Shown here piece after piece: positions 10,403 through 19,601 of a stretch of 64,000 nt of DNA. The stretch is from positions 6,696,001-6,760,000 of the forward strand of contig NZ_CP108100.1 of NCBI RefSeq assembly GCF_036195045.1, in the 5' to 3' direction. Numbering within the stretch: the stretch's first letter is position 1; every line of letters begins with the position of its first letter. Source of the stretch: Streptomyces sp. NBC_00236. Lineage in GTDB: Bacteria > Actinomycetota > Actinomycetes > Streptomycetales > Streptomycetaceae. A model generated the notes under the pieces. That model was not told where the DNA came from. It saw only the letters and a program-made list of their open reading frames with translations, and made no database searches. The translations under genes and the position numbers were made by a program.

Positions 10403-10694
10403 TCAGGGCGAGCCGTCCCCGAGGGCCGCGACGAAGGGCGCCCAGGGCTCCCGCGCGAAGGTGAGCGCGGACACCTCGGGGCCCGCCTCGCCGTCGTGCA
10501 CGGGGACGATGCCGGGCAGGCCGTCGGCGCTCTCGACGCAGTCGCCGCCGTCCCCGTTGCGACGTCCCGGAACAGAACGCCCGGGATCCCAACTCGCCCC
10601 GGGACAGCCCCGCCGCCTCGCGCAGCCGGCGTAACTCGGCGCCGTAGAAGGCGCGGGGATCGGTGTACGGGTCCAGGTCCTTCGGCTGCGGCAT
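10403..10694 (-). pseudogene. remnant of an XRE regulator fused to a DUF397 remnant
   Basis: From the ATG at 10694 the minus strand reads MPQPKDLDPYTDPRAFYGAE then LRRLREAAGLSRGELG, the start of an XRE helix-turn-helix regulator of the DUF5753 type common in Streptomyces. After about 35 residues, near 10590, homology breaks. In another frame the strand reads NGDGGDCVESADGLPGIVPV and LTFAREPWAPFVAAL to a stop at 10403, the core of a DUF397 protein. These two families are normally separate neighbouring genes. Most of the XRE gene and the start of the DUF397 gene are therefore missing, and the parts are joined out of frame: a deletion scar, not a functional gene. Confidence 0.75.
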
Positions 10695-10769
10695 GGCGCG
10701 GGATGCAGCGGTTGCCGCCCAGGGCCCCATACCCCTGATCGACGCGGATCCACCCGCACGGGAGAACCG

Positions 10770-10808
10770 CGACCGGCCGGTACCCCGCGAGGAGGTACCG
10801 GCCGGTCG
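10770..10808 (-). terminator. terminator downstream of the GH92 gene
   Basis: A perfect 15-bp stem, CGACCGGCCGGTACC at 10770-10784 and its complement at 10794-10808, with a 9-base loop. It lies 17 bp beyond the GH92 stop. Confidence 0.8.
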
Positions 10809-10825
10809 TGTGAAGCGGTGCGGGA

Positions 10826-13800
10826 TCAGGAGATCAGCTCCACCTCCGCGAGCGTCGACTCACCGTCGAGCACCAGCCGGTAATGCGTGTACGAGCCGGG
10901 GGAGTTCACCGTGAACGCCCCCGTCTGCTTGTTCCAGGCGAACGACTGGCCGGACCGCTTGTCGAGGTCCTTCCACGTCGTGCCGTCCGACGAACCCTGG
11001 AGCGTCCAGCCGCTCGGCGCCTTGGCCGCCTCGCCCGACGTCAGCGTGTACTGCACCGCGTTCGTCGCCGAGGGGACCGGCAGTTCCACCGTGGAGACGG
11101 CGGCCGTCGTGGCCGAGGTGTTGTCGAACAGGGCGCCCTCGCCCTTCAGAACGTCCTTCTTCGGCGCCGGCACCTTGTCGTCCTTGGTGATGGAGACCGG
11201 GGCGGCGTCCTTGCCGGTGCCCCAGGCGGACGGCTCGGAGCCCATGTCGAACTCCAGCACCCCGCCCTTGGCCAGCAGGTCGTGCGGCAGCGAGGTGGAG
11301 GTCCACTTCTTGCCGTTGACCTTCAGGCCCTGCACGTAGATGTTCTTCGCGCTGTTCTTCGGCGCCTTGACGACCAGGTCGTGGCCGTTCTCCAGGTGCA
11401 CGGTCGTCTTGGTGAACAGCGGGGAGCCGATCGCGTACTCGCCACTGCCCATGACCAGCGGGTAGAAGCCGAGGGAGGAGAAGAGGAACCAGGCCGACTG
11501 CTCGCCGTTGTCCTCGTCGCCGTGGTACCCCTGGCCGATCTCGCTGCCCGTGTACAGGCGGCCGAGGACCTCGCGGACCTTCTCCTGCGTCTTGTACGGC
11601 TGCGAGGCCGCGTCGTACATGTACGTGACGTGGTGCGCGACCTGGTTGCTGTGGCCGTACTGGCCCATCCGTACGTCACGGGCCTCCGTCATCTCGTGGA
11701 TGACGCCGCCGTACGAGCCGACGAACTCCGGGCCGGCCGTCTCGGGGGTGGAGAAGTACGTGTCCAGCTTCTTGGCCAGGCCGTCCCGGCCGCCGTAGAG
11801 GTTGGCGAGGCCCTTGCTGTCCTGCGGGGCGGTGAAGGCGTAGCCCCAGCCGTTGGTCTCCGTGTAGTCGTAGCCCCACACCCGCGGGTCGTACTGGTCG
11901 GACGGGAGCCGCCAGTCGCCCTTGGCGTTCTTGCCCTGGAAGAAGCCGGCCTTGTCGTCGAAGAGCTCGACGTAGTTGCGGGCCCGGTTCAGGAAGTACT
12001 CGGACTCGTCCTTGTAGTGCTGCTTGTGCGTCTTCTTGTAGAGCGCCTGGCCCATCTGCGCGATGCCGTAGTCGTTGAGGTAGCCCTCAAGGGACCAGGA
12101 CAGGCCCTCGTGGGTCGAGGTGTTGGCGTACCCGGCGAACGGGGACGTCTCCATGCCCTTGCGGCCCACGCCCGAGGACGGCGGGACGACCGTGGCGTTC
12201 TTCAGGGCGGCGTCGTACGCGGCCTCCGCGTCGAACTTCACGCCCTTGACGTACGCGTCGGCGAACGCGACGTCCGAGGAGGTGCCCGTCATCAGGTCCG
12301 AGTAGCCGGGGGAGGACCAGCGGGAGATCCAGCCGCCGTCCTTGTACTGCTGGACGAAGCCGTCGACCATCTCGCCGGCCTTCTTCGGGGTGAGGAAGGA
12401 GTACGCCGGCCACGTCGTCCGGTAGGTGTCCCAGAAGCCGTTGTTGACGTACACCTTGCCGTCGACGATCTTCGCGCCGGTGTGCGTCGGGGTGTCCGAG
12501 CCGACCTGCGGGGAGAACGGGGAGGCGTACTTGTCCTTCCCCCCGACCTTCTCGAAGCCCGAGTTCGGGTAGAGGTACAGCCGGTACATGCTGGAGTACA
12601 GCGTCGTCAGCTGGTCGGCGGACGCGCCCTCGACCTCGATCTTGCCCAGCAGGTCGTCCCAGGCGTCCTGCGCCTTGTCCTCGACCCGGTCGAAGGAGCG
12701 CGAGGCAGGGATCTCGGCGGCCAGGTTCTGCTTGGCCTGGTCGATGCTGATCAGTGAGGTGGCGAGCCGCAGGTTGACGGTGCGGTCCTTGCCCGCGTCG
12801 AAGCGCAGGTAGCCCGTGACGTCCGCGCCACCGCCGCCGGAGAGCTTGCCGCTGCCGGTGACGGGGGAGTCGAAGACGCCGTAGACGAAGAGCCGGGTGG
12901 CACCGGTCGAGCCGCCGCTCTTCACGTCGGAGAAGCCCGTGAAGGAGCTCGTCCCCGGGTCCAGGGTCAGACTGCCGTCGTTGGAGACGTTGTCGAAGAC
13001 CATGCTCGCGTCCTTGCCCGGATACGTGAACCGCATCCGTGCCGCGTGGTCGGTCGGCGTCATCTCGGCCTTGAGACCGTTCTCGAACGTCACCCCGTAG
13101 TAGTGGGGCCTCGCCGTCTCGTTCTCGTGCCTGAACGGCAGCGCGCGCGCCGTGCGCGAGGCGTCCGGGGTGCCGGAGACCGCCGACGGCATCATCTGGA
13201 AGGTCTGCCGGTCGCCCATCCACGGGCTCGGCTCGTGGCTCGCGCTGAAGGCCTGCAGCGTGGGCAGGTTGTCGTCGTTGTTGCCGCGCGCGTAGTCGTA
13301 CAGCCAGCTGGTCGATCCGGCGTTGGTGACCGGCGTCCAGAAGTTGAAACCGTTGGGCACCGCGGTGGCGGGGAAGTTGTTGCCGCGCGAGAAGCCGCCG
13401 CTGGAGTTGGTCCCGCGGACGGTCGAGGCGTAGTCCGAGAGGTGCTTCTTGCGCTTCTCGGGAGCCTTCGGCGCGATCGTGACGTCGTCGATCCAGCCCT
13501 GGAACTTCGACGGGCCCTTGGGGGAGTCGTACGCGACGAGGATCCGGTCGACGGTCTTGCCGGCCGCCACCGTGCCGATGCGCGCGTCGACCTTGTTCCA
13601 CTGGTTGACGTACAGCCGCTTGGCGTCGGCCTGGCCGCCGGGGGTCAGCAGTCCGCCGTTGGTGTCGGTGGCGCGCAGATCGCTGAGGTAGGTGCCGTCC
13701 GTGAACGCGAGGTCCACCGCGACGTGCGTGGCCGGGTAGGACAGGTCCGTCTCGCCCATCTGGGGGTACACCAGGTAGGAAAGTTCGGTGTCCCGGGTGA

Positions 13801-14671
13801 CGGCCGTGTTGACGTCGAAGATCTTGTTGTACGAGTACGCCCGGCCGTCCGCCTTGTGCGTGCCCGCGTACCGCAGCGCCTTCTTTCCGGTGAAGCCCGC
13901 GCCGGCCTTGGCGGTGGGGGAGCCGGAGGGGCCGCGGTCGATCTGGCTGCGCATGTCGTCGGGGGCGGGGGCGGAGGTGTCCCCGTCGGAGAACTGGACG
14001 TCGGCGAGCTGGGTCGCGTCCGAGGCGCCGTTGTTCTTCGTGATGTCCAGGCGGAAGTGCTGGTAGGCCTTGTCCGCCGTGAAGTCGTACGACTTGGTCT
14101 GGAAGCGCTCACTGAAGGTCTGGCCGGTCCGGGTGTCCAGGTCCGTCCAGGTCTTGCCGTCCTCGGAGCCCTGAAGGGTCCAGTCCTTGGGGTCCCGCTC
14201 GTCGTGGTCGTCGGCCGAAGTCAGCGCGTACGTGACGACCTTGACCGGCTCGACGAGGTCGAACTCGATCCAGGCGGTGGACTTGAACGACAGCCACTTC
14301 GTGCCGGACTGTCCGTCGACGAGGTTTTCCTTCACCTCGCCGCCGCCGGTGTTCTCCTCACTGGCTCGGACATCTGTGACCTTGTCGGTGACATTGCCCG
14401 GTATTCCGGCGGAGAAGCCGCCATCGATACCCGATGACCGCTTCTTGCCGTCAGGGCCTTCTTCAACGGTATTGCGCCAGTCCGGCTGCTTTTCGTCCGC
14501 CTCGAAGGATGAGCTGAATGTCCGTTCGCCGGTGGCCTTTTGGCCGTCTGCAACCGGTCCGGCCGAGGTGGCCGCGGCAGCGGTGGGGGCTGTCACGAGC
14601 AGGACGAGTGAGGCCGCTATCAGTGCGGCCGAGCTGCTTTGTCTCTTGCGAGAACCATGTCGGGGCTGCAT
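10826..14671 (-). CDS. secreted GH92 family alpha-mannosidase with F5/8C domains
   Basis: A 1281-residue exported enzyme. A Sec-type signal peptide (Arg/Lys-rich start, hydrophobic core, TAAAATS) covers about residues 1-36. It is followed by an F5/8 type C (CBM32-like) domain near 90-230, a second beta-sandwich module near 240-400, the GH92 catalytic region about 430-1130, and a final F5/8C domain about 1160-1280. GH92 blocks visible include NNGFWDTYRTTWPAYS, GGWISRWSSPGYSDLMTG, and GDEDNGEQSAWFLFSSLGFY with the catalytic acidic residues. GH92 enzymes are Ca-dependent exo-alpha-mannosidases, usually on alpha-1,2 linkages of N-glycans or yeast mannan. Start: GGAGG 11 bases upstream. It has its own terminator and a palindrome in its leader, so it is a single-gene unit. 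Confidence 0.93.
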   Translation of the reverse strand: MQPRHGSRKRQSSSAALIAASLVLLVTAPTAAAATSAGPVADGQKATGERTFSSSFEADEKQPDWRNTVEEGPDGKKRSSGIDGGFSAGIPGNVTDKVTDVRASEENTGGGEVKENLVDGQSGTKWLSFKSTAWIEFDLVEPVKVVTYALTSADDHDERDPKDWTLQGSEDGKTWTDLDTRTGQTFSERFQTKSYDFTADKAYQHFRLDITKNNGASDATQLADVQFSDGDTSAPAPDDMRSQIDRGPSGSPTAKAGAGFTGKKALRYAGTHKADGRAYSYNKIFDVNTAVTRDTELSYLVYPQMGETDLSYPATHVAVDLAFTDGTYLSDLRATDTNGGLLTPGGQADAKRLYVNQWNKVDARIGTVAAGKTVDRILVAYDSPKGPSKFQGWIDDVTIAPKAPEKRKKHLSDYASTVRGTNSSGGFSRGNNFPATAVPNGFNFWTPVTNAGSTSWLYDYARGNNDDNLPTLQAFSASHEPSPWMGDRQTFQMMPSAVSGTPDASRTARALPFRHENETARPHYYGVTFENGLKAEMTPTDHAARMRFTYPGKDASMVFDNVSNDGSLTLDPGTSSFTGFSDVKSGGSTGATRLFVYGVFDSPVTGSGKLSGGGGADVTGYLRFDAGKDRTVNLRLATSLISIDQAKQNLAAEIPASRSFDRVEDKAQDAWDDLLGKIEVEGASADQLTTLYSSMYRLYLYPNSGFEKVGGKDKYASPFSPQVGSDTPTHTGAKIVDGKVYVNNGFWDTYRTTWPAYSFLTPKKAGEMVDGFVQQYKDGGWISRWSSPGYSDLMTGTSSDVAFADAYVKGVKFDAEAAYDAALKNATVVPPSSGVGRKGMETSPFAGYANTSTHEGLSWSLEGYLNDYGIAQMGQALYKKTHKQHYKDESEYFLNRARNYVELFDDKAGFFQGKNAKGDWRLPSDQYDPRVWGYDYTETNGWGYAFTAPQDSKGLANLYGGRDGLAKKLDTYFSTPETAGPEFVGSYGGVIHEMTEARDVRMGQYGHSNQVAHHVTYMYDAASQPYKTQEKVREVLGRLYTGSEIGQGYHGDEDNGEQSAWFLFSSLGFYPLVMGSGEYAIGSPLFTKTTVHLENGHDLVVKAPKNSAKNIYVQGLKVNGKKWTSTSLPHDLLAKGGVLEFDMGSEPSAWGTGKDAAPVSITKDDKVPAPKKDVLKGEGALFDNTSATTAAVSTVELPVPSATNAVQYTLTSGEAAKAPSGWTLQGSSDGTTWKDLDKRSGQSFAWNKQTGAFTVNSPGSYTHYRLVLDGESTLAEVELIS

Positions 14672-14703
14672 GCCGAGCCATTCCTCCCGAGGAAGTGCGC
14701 TTG

Positions 14704-14715
14704 GACAACGTTGTC
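14704..14715 (-). promoter_or_regulatory. palindromic operator candidate in the GH92 leader
   Basis: GACAACGTTGTC is a perfect 12-bp palindrome with central CG, 32 bp before the GH92 ATG. The form is typical of LacI-family operators. A 10/12 match, GGCACCGTTGTC, lies between rok7B7 and xylF at 22973-22984. No LacI-family gene is encoded in the window. Confidence 0.5.
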
Positions 14716-14915
14716 AGAGGGGGGCGCAGGAACCAGTAGGGAGTGAAGTGGCGGTTGGTGTCAAGGGTGTTGGATCAGAGCCGGTGTTCGAATCGACCGG
14801 AATGCGGAAATCGTTACATCCGAAGGAGGCCGTGCGGTGCCGAGGTATCCGCGAGGTCTCAACTCGGGAAAGACTGCCGTCCAAACCTGCATTCGATCTT
14901 GCTCAGTTGGCGACA

Positions 14916-14931
14916 AGTGGACTATACCTGT
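14916..14931. promoter_or_regulatory. possible DasR (dre) site upstream of ngcEFG
   Basis: AGTGGACTATACCTGT matches the DasR responsive-element consensus AGTGGTCTAGACCACT at 12 of 16 positions, keeping both TGG and ACC cores. DasR is the GlcNAc-responsive GntR repressor of Streptomyces amino-sugar genes (established knowledge). It lies about 515 bp before the ngcE start, which is far, so either the transcript is long or the match is fortuitous. Confidence 0.4.
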
Positions 14932-15444
14932 CGGCGTCTGCACAGCTTCTTTCCAACTGTGCGGTCGAGGGAGACACGGGGGCAGGGCAACGGGGCGCCG
15001 CAGGTGCGTCCGCTGTTCGGTCTCTCCGTGCCCCCCACTGCAATGGCTAGCCTGAAATCTGTACCACCCAAGCGCAACTGACCGCGGTGGCGGGGCCCTT
15101 CGCCTGAGGCGAATATCGACGGGCGACCGGTACACACCGCCTGAGTCCTGGAGAAGGCGAGGACTTGAGCATGGGATCCACCCCCGGCGTAGGCCATCGT
15201 GGTCTGATCAGGAGCGTCGATCACCGCGCCACACATCTCGCAGCTGATCACCACAGGCGCCGCTGAGCGGCTCCGTACCGACGGCGAAACACCCCGGATG
15301 CGCCTCTCCGCCGACATCCCGCGCGGAGGCTCACCCGAAGTCGCGCTCACGGAGAAGTGCGGCAAGCGCGTCGCCGACGTGGCCCTGAGGGCCGAACACA
15401 CAGTGAAACCCATCAAGATCGAATCGATCAGTGAGGATGCAGAG

Positions 15445-16851
15445 ATGACGACTCGTATCGGATCTCTTGACAGGCGGACGTTCCTGAGAGGGGCGATCGC
15501 GGCAGCGGCAGTGGCATCGATGGCGACTGCGTGCAGTTCTCCCTCCTCCGAAAAGGGTGACGAGGGCGGCACGAAGGGCGAGACCTCGGCCAAGAACCCG
15601 TTCGGTGTCGCCAAGAACTCCAAGGTCGAAGCCTGCATCTTCAACGGCGGCTACGGCACTGACTATGTCGGATACGCCAACAAGGTCATGGGCAGCCAGA
15701 TCGCCGGCGTCAGCGTCAAGGTCAAGCCGGTCGTCGACATCGCCCCGGAGCTCCAGCCCCGGTTCGTCGGCGGCAACCCGCCGGACCTCATCGACAACTC
15801 CGGTGAGGACCAGATCGGCTTCCTCAGCATTCTCGACCAGCTCGAGACCCTGGATGACGTCTTCGAGGCCAACAACTACGAGGGCAAGAAGATCGCCGAC
15901 ACGGTCTACGCCGGCGTCAAGGAGCCCGGAACGTTCAACGGCAAGTTCGTCGGGCTCAACTACGTGATGACGGTGTACGGCGTCTGGTACTCGAAGACGC
16001 TGTTCGAGGCGAACGGCTGGACCGCGCCGAAGACCTGGGACGAGGCGTACGAGCTCGGCAAGAAGGCCAAGGCGAAGGGCAAGTACCTCTTCGTCCACGG
16101 CAAGGAAGCCGCGACGTACTACCAGACGCTGGCCATCGACTCCGCGATCAAGGAGGGCGGCGAAGAGGTCCGGATCTCCCTCGAGAAGCTGGAGGCGGAC
16201 TCCTGGTCGCAGAAGCCCATCCAGGACATCTTCAAGATCATGGAGAAGATGGTCAAGGAGGGCATGTTCGTCCCCGGTGGTTCCGGCACCCAGTTCCAGA
16301 AGGCGCAGGCGTCCTGGAGCAACGACCAGAAGGCTCTGCTGTACCCGACCGGTGGCTGGATCGAGAACGAGATGAAGAAGGCCACCAAGGCCGACTTCCA
16401 GATGACAGGTATCCCGGAGATGGTGCTCAGCGCCAGCCCGAAGATGCCCTACGAGGCGGTTCGTGCCGCCGCGGGCGAGCCGTTCATCGTTCCCAAGAAG
16501 GCCAAGAACGCGGCCGGCGGCAAGGAGGTCCTGCGGGCGCTGCTGTCCAAGGAGGGTGCCTCCAACTTCTCCAAGACGAAGCTGGCCCCGACCATCGTCA
16601 AGGACACCGTGCCCGCCGACGGCTACGGATCCACGGCGCTGGTCTCGCAGTCGAAGATGCTCGCTGACGCGGGCGAGAACATCTTCGACTACAAGTTCGT
16701 CAACGCCTACGGACTCAACACCGACATGCTGGTGCCGTGGAACTCGTTCCTCGCCGGTGACCTTGACGCCGCGGGCCTGACCAAGGCGCTGCAGAAGATC
16801 TCCGACAAGGTCCGGGAAGACGACTCCATCACGAAGTTCGAGGTCAGCTAG
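15445..16851 (+). CDS. ngcE: N-acetylglucosamine/chitobiose-binding lipoprotein (NgcE family)
   Basis: A 468-residue extracellular binding protein. The N-terminus MTTRIGSLDRRTFLRGAIAA is a textbook Tat signal (DRRTFLRG), followed by the lipobox MATAC with Cys near residue 30, so it is a Tat-exported lipoprotein. The ATG at 15445 has GTGAGGA about 10 bases upstream; earlier in-frame starts lack this. The mature part is a family-1 solute-binding fold. Assignment to NgcE rests on recognition of the sequence and of the ngcE-ngcF-ngcG order; in Streptomyces NgcEFG imports GlcNAc and/or N,N'-diacetylchitobiose. Adjacent SIS/RpiR/kinase genes fit amino-sugar use. The permease starts 7 bp downstream. 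Confidence 0.8.
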   Translation: MTTRIGSLDRRTFLRGAIAAAAVASMATACSSPSSEKGDEGGTKGETSAKNPFGVAKNSKVEACIFNGGYGTDYVGYANKVMGSQIAGVSVKVKPVVDIAPELQPRFVGGNPPDLIDNSGEDQIGFLSILDQLETLDDVFEANNYEGKKIADTVYAGVKEPGTFNGKFVGLNYVMTVYGVWYSKTLFEANGWTAPKTWDEAYELGKKAKAKGKYLFVHGKEAATYYQTLAIDSAIKEGGEEVRISLEKLEADSWSQKPIQDIFKIMEKMVKEGMFVPGGSGTQFQKAQASWSNDQKALLYPTGGWIENEMKKATKADFQMTGIPEMVLSASPKMPYEAVRAAAGEPFIVPKKAKNAAGGKEVLRALLSKEGASNFSKTKLAPTIVKDTVPADGYGSTALVSQSKMLADAGENIFDYKFVNAYGLNTDMLVPWNSFLAGDLDAAGLTKALQKISDKVREDDSITKFEVS

Positions 16852-16858
16852 CATCACG

Positions 16859-17914
16859 ATGAGTGACATGATCACCAAACCCGAGACCGTAAGCGGCCGG
16901 TCGACACCGGCCGCTCGCGGCGGGCGTCCCCGACGCCGCAAGCTCACCTTCGACCGGGTGACGTTCTTCCTCGCGTTCCTCGGTGTCCCGTTGGCCGTCT
17001 TCGTGACCTTCGTCCTGATCCCGTTCGTTCAGGCGATCTTCTGGGCGATGACCAACTGGCGCGGGTTCAGTCCGGACTACAAGTTCATCGGGCTGGACAA
17101 CTTCACCAAGATGTTCCAGGACGACGTCTTCATGAAGGCGTTGCGCAATGTCGCGTTGCTGGCGGCCTTCGTACCGTTGGTGACGTTGACGCTCGCGCTC
17201 GGGGTCGCGGTGGCCATCACCCTGGGTGGTCCCAGCAAGGGACCTGTCCGGGGAATCCGTGGAGCGTCGTTCTATCGAGTCATCTCGTTCTTCCCCTACG
17301 TCGTGCCGGCGATCATCGTCGGCCTGATCTGGGCGCAGATGTTCGACCCGAACGCCGGCCTGCTCAACGGCATGCTGACCAAGCTCGGACTGGGCGGCTT
17401 CAAGGAGTTCGCCTGGCTGGGTGAGGAGTCGACGGCGATGCCGGCTCTGATGTTCGTCTTCGTCTGGGGGCTCGTCGGGTTCTACGCGGTGCTCTTCATC
17501 GCTGCGATCAAGGGAGTTCCTGCCGAGCTGTACGAGGCGGCCAAGATCGATGGGGCCGGCCGCTTGCGCACAACGGTCTCGATCACCCTGCCGGCGATCC
17601 GTGACACCGTGCAGACGGCGTACATCTACCTGGGTATTGCCGCGCTGGACGCGTTCGTCTACGTACAGGCGCTGTTGCCGAACGGCGGACCGAACAACTC
17701 GACCCTGACGATCAGTCAGCGTCTGTTCAATGTCGCGTTCCGCCAGGGGCAGTTCGGATATGCCACGGCGATGGGGGTCGTCCTGGCCGTGGTCACCCTG
17801 GTGTTCGCGTTGCTGGTGTTCATCGTCAATCGCCTGACCGGCGGTGGCGAGGAAAAGACGAAAGCGCGTGGGTCCAAGGCTCGGCGTGCGGGAGCCAAGG
17901 GAGGTGCTCAGTGA
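16859..17914 (+). CDS. ngcF: amino-sugar ABC transporter permease NgcF
   Basis: A 351-residue MalF-type permease. Residues 1-36 are a basic cytoplasmic tail, with membrane spans beginning near residue 40. The EAA loop is visible in LYEAAKIDGAGRLRTTVSIT. It starts 7 bp after ngcE and its end overlaps ngcG by 4 bp. The C-terminal tail is Lys/Arg/Gly-rich. It would form the channel with NgcG and use a shared ATPase, since none is encoded here. Codon use is slightly less GC-biased than in the xyl genes (for instance TTG for Leu several times). Confidence 0.85.
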   Translation: MSDMITKPETVSGRSTPAARGGRPRRRKLTFDRVTFFLAFLGVPLAVFVTFVLIPFVQAIFWAMTNWRGFSPDYKFIGLDNFTKMFQDDVFMKALRNVALLAAFVPLVTLTLALGVAVAITLGGPSKGPVRGIRGASFYRVISFFPYVVPAIIVGLIWAQMFDPNAGLLNGMLTKLGLGGFKEFAWLGEESTAMPALMFVFVWGLVGFYAVLFIAAIKGVPAELYEAAKIDGAGRLRTTVSITLPAIRDTVQTAYIYLGIAALDAFVYVQALLPNGGPNNSTLTISQRLFNVAFRQGQFGYATAMGVVLAVVTLVFALLVFIVNRLTGGGEEKTKARGSKARRAGAKGGAQ

Positions 17915-18783
17915 GCGCCGTAGCCGCCGACCGGAAGCTGAGGAGAGGTACCGCAAGCAGTGACCGCAGGTTTGCGGTGGTCTCGCACTTCTTGCTGATC
18001 CTGTGGTCCGTGATCGTGATCGTGCCCATGGTGTGGGTACTGATCTCGTCGTTCAAGTCGACCGGCGAGATCCTTTCGTCGCCGTTCACGCTGCCGGATC
18101 ACTGGAGGCTCGAGAACTACGCACACGCGTGGAGCGACGCGAACATCGGGAAGTACTTCCTGAATTCGGTGGTCATCGTTGTCTCCGCGCTGTTCCTGGT
18201 GATGTTGTTGGGTTCGATGTGTGCCTACATCCTGGCGCGGTTCGAATTCCCCGGACGCCGGCTGATCTACTACGTGATGCTGGCGGGATTGACCTTCCCG
18301 GTATTCCTGGCGATCGTGCCGCTGTTCTTCCAGCTGCAGAACCTCGGTCTGCTGAACACGCGTCTGGGGTTGATCCTCACCTACGTCGCGTTCGCGCTGC
18401 CGTTCACGATGTTCTTCCTCTATTCGTTCTTCCGGTCGCTGCCGCATGACGTCTACGAGGCCGCGTTGATCGACGGTGCCGGAGACTGGCGGGCGTTCTT
18501 CCAGGTAATGCTGCCGATGGCCAGTCCGGGGATGGCCGCGGTGGCGATCTTCAACTTCCTGGGGCTGTGGAATCAGTTCCTGCTGCCGGTGGCGCTCAAC
18601 ACCGATCAGGACAAGTGGGTCCTGACTCAGGGAATGGCCGCCTACGCGTCCTCGCAGGTCTACGACGTCGACTACGGTGCGCTGTTCGCGGCGATCGTGA
18701 TCACGGTGGTGCCTGTACTGGTCGTGTACGTGATCTTCCAGCGCCGGATCGCCGGTTCGGTGTCGCAGGGCACCTTCCGCTGA
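17911..18783 (+). CDS. ngcG: amino-sugar ABC transporter permease NgcG
   Basis: A 290-residue MalG-type permease, last gene of the ngcEFG operon. The GTG start overlaps the ngcF stop as GTGA. The EAA loop is VYEAALIDGAGDWRAFFQVM near residues 180-200. Six spans are apparent. A strong bidirectional terminator follows at 18802-18839, separating it from the convergent SIS gene. Confidence 0.86.
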   Translation: MSAVAADRKLRRGTASSDRRFAVVSHFLLILWSVIVIVPMVWVLISSFKSTGEILSSPFTLPDHWRLENYAHAWSDANIGKYFLNSVVIVVSALFLVMLLGSMCAYILARFEFPGRRLIYYVMLAGLTFPVFLAIVPLFFQLQNLGLLNTRLGLILTYVAFALPFTMFFLYSFFRSLPHDVYEAALIDGAGDWRAFFQVMLPMASPGMAAVAIFNFLGLWNQFLLPVALNTDQDKWVLTQGMAAYASSQVYDVDYGALFAAIVITVVPVLVVYVIFQRRIAGSVSQGTFR

Positions 18784-18801
18784 CACCTGCTGTCCGACAG
18801 A

Positions 18802-18839
18802 CGAAGTGCCCCGGCGGATCACTCCGCCGGGGCACTTCG
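18802..18839. terminator. bidirectional terminator between ngcG and the SIS gene
   Basis: A perfect 17-bp stem, CGAAGTGCCCCGGCGGA (18802-18818) with its complement at 18823-18839, around TCAC. It lies between the stops of two convergent genes. Confidence 0.88.
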
Positions 18840-18848
18840 CCGTGCGGA

Positions 18849-19601
18849 TCAGGCGCCGCGGCGGATCCGTCCCGCGTACCGTGCCTCGAGTTCGCGGTTG
18901 TGCTCGTCGCCGCCCGCCATGTTGGCGGAGAGATAGACCGGCGGAACCTGGCCCGCGGCCAGCAGGTCCTTGACCACCTCGGCGACCGTCATCTGAGCGA
19001 GCAGTGCGGAGGTGATGGTGGAGACGGCGCCGAAGGTGCCGCCGCCGGGCAGGTCCATCATCGAGTCCCCGTACGGTGCGCCATTGTCCAGCACCACATC
19101 GGCCAGGTCGATCAGCTTGTGGCCCGAAGGGTGGCGCGAGGTCATCTCATGGGTGTGCTTCAACGAGGTGATGGCGATGAGGGCGTGGCCCTTCTCCTTC
19201 ACGATCGTGGCGAATTCCACGATGGTTCCGTTGACACCGGAGTTGGACGTGATCACGAACGCGTCCTGAGGCTGGACGGGAATCAGGTCGTACAGCTTCT
19301 GGGCGATCGCGGGATCGCGCTCCAGCTCCGGGGAGCCGAGCAGCGAGGCGGGCTCGCCGCCGTACAGCACCAGGTCACGCAGCGCGATCTTGTTGGTCGG
19401 GACCAGCCCGCCCGCGCGGCCCGCTATCTCCATGGAGATGGATTCGGAGTGCCCGGAGCCGAAGGCCTGAATTACCCCGCCGTCCAGGAGGGAGGCGCTG
19501 ATCAGGCGGGCGGCCCGGCCGACGGCCGCGGTCTGGCTGGTGGCGACCGAGGGGATCAGCTTCTCGATGTGTCCGACGAAGGACTGAGCGTCGATGGTCA
19601 T
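18849..19601 (-). CDS. SIS-domain sugar-phosphate binding/isomerase-like protein
   Basis: A 250-residue protein with one SIS (sugar isomerase) domain. Residues about 35-200 carry the SIS signatures: QAFGSGHSESISMEIAGRAG near 45-65 and the second phosphate-binding stretch FVITSNSGVNGT near 115-125. It belongs to the UPF0309 type by my recognition. Such proteins bind or rearrange phosphorylated amino sugars, e.g. MurNAc-6-P etherase or GlcN-6-P-related steps. The exact reaction is not shown. Its ATG overlaps the stop of the RpiR gene (ATGA), so the two are made together, and the divergent kinase completes a transport-phosphorylate-process module with ngcEFG. Confidence 0.85.
   Translation of the reverse strand: MTIDAQSFVGHIEKLIPSVATSQTAAVGRAARLISASLLDGGVIQAFGSGHSESISMEIAGRAGGLVPTNKIALRDLVLYGGEPASLLGSPELERDPAIAQKLYDLIPVQPQDAFVITSNSGVNGTIVEFATIVKEKGHALIAITSLKHTHEMTSRHPSGHKLIDLADVVLDNGAPYGDSMMDLPGGGTFGAVSTITSALLAQMTVAEVVKDLLAAGQVPPVYLSANMAGGDEHNRELEARYAGRIRRGA

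Larger units (their letters stand above)
14672..15444. other. 773-bp divergent intergenic region between GH92 and ngcE
   Basis: No convincing gene is seen. It holds a leader palindrome of the GH92 gene (14704-14715), a DasR-like site (14916-14931), and a 15-bp palindrome TTCGCCTGAGGCGAA (15099-15113). On the minus strand near 15155-15275 a short frame reads ISCEMCGAVIDAPDQTTMAY, with a CxxC pair, which may be the remnant of a small zinc-ribbon gene. Open frames across it lack ribosome sites or normal codon bias. Confidence 0.5.
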
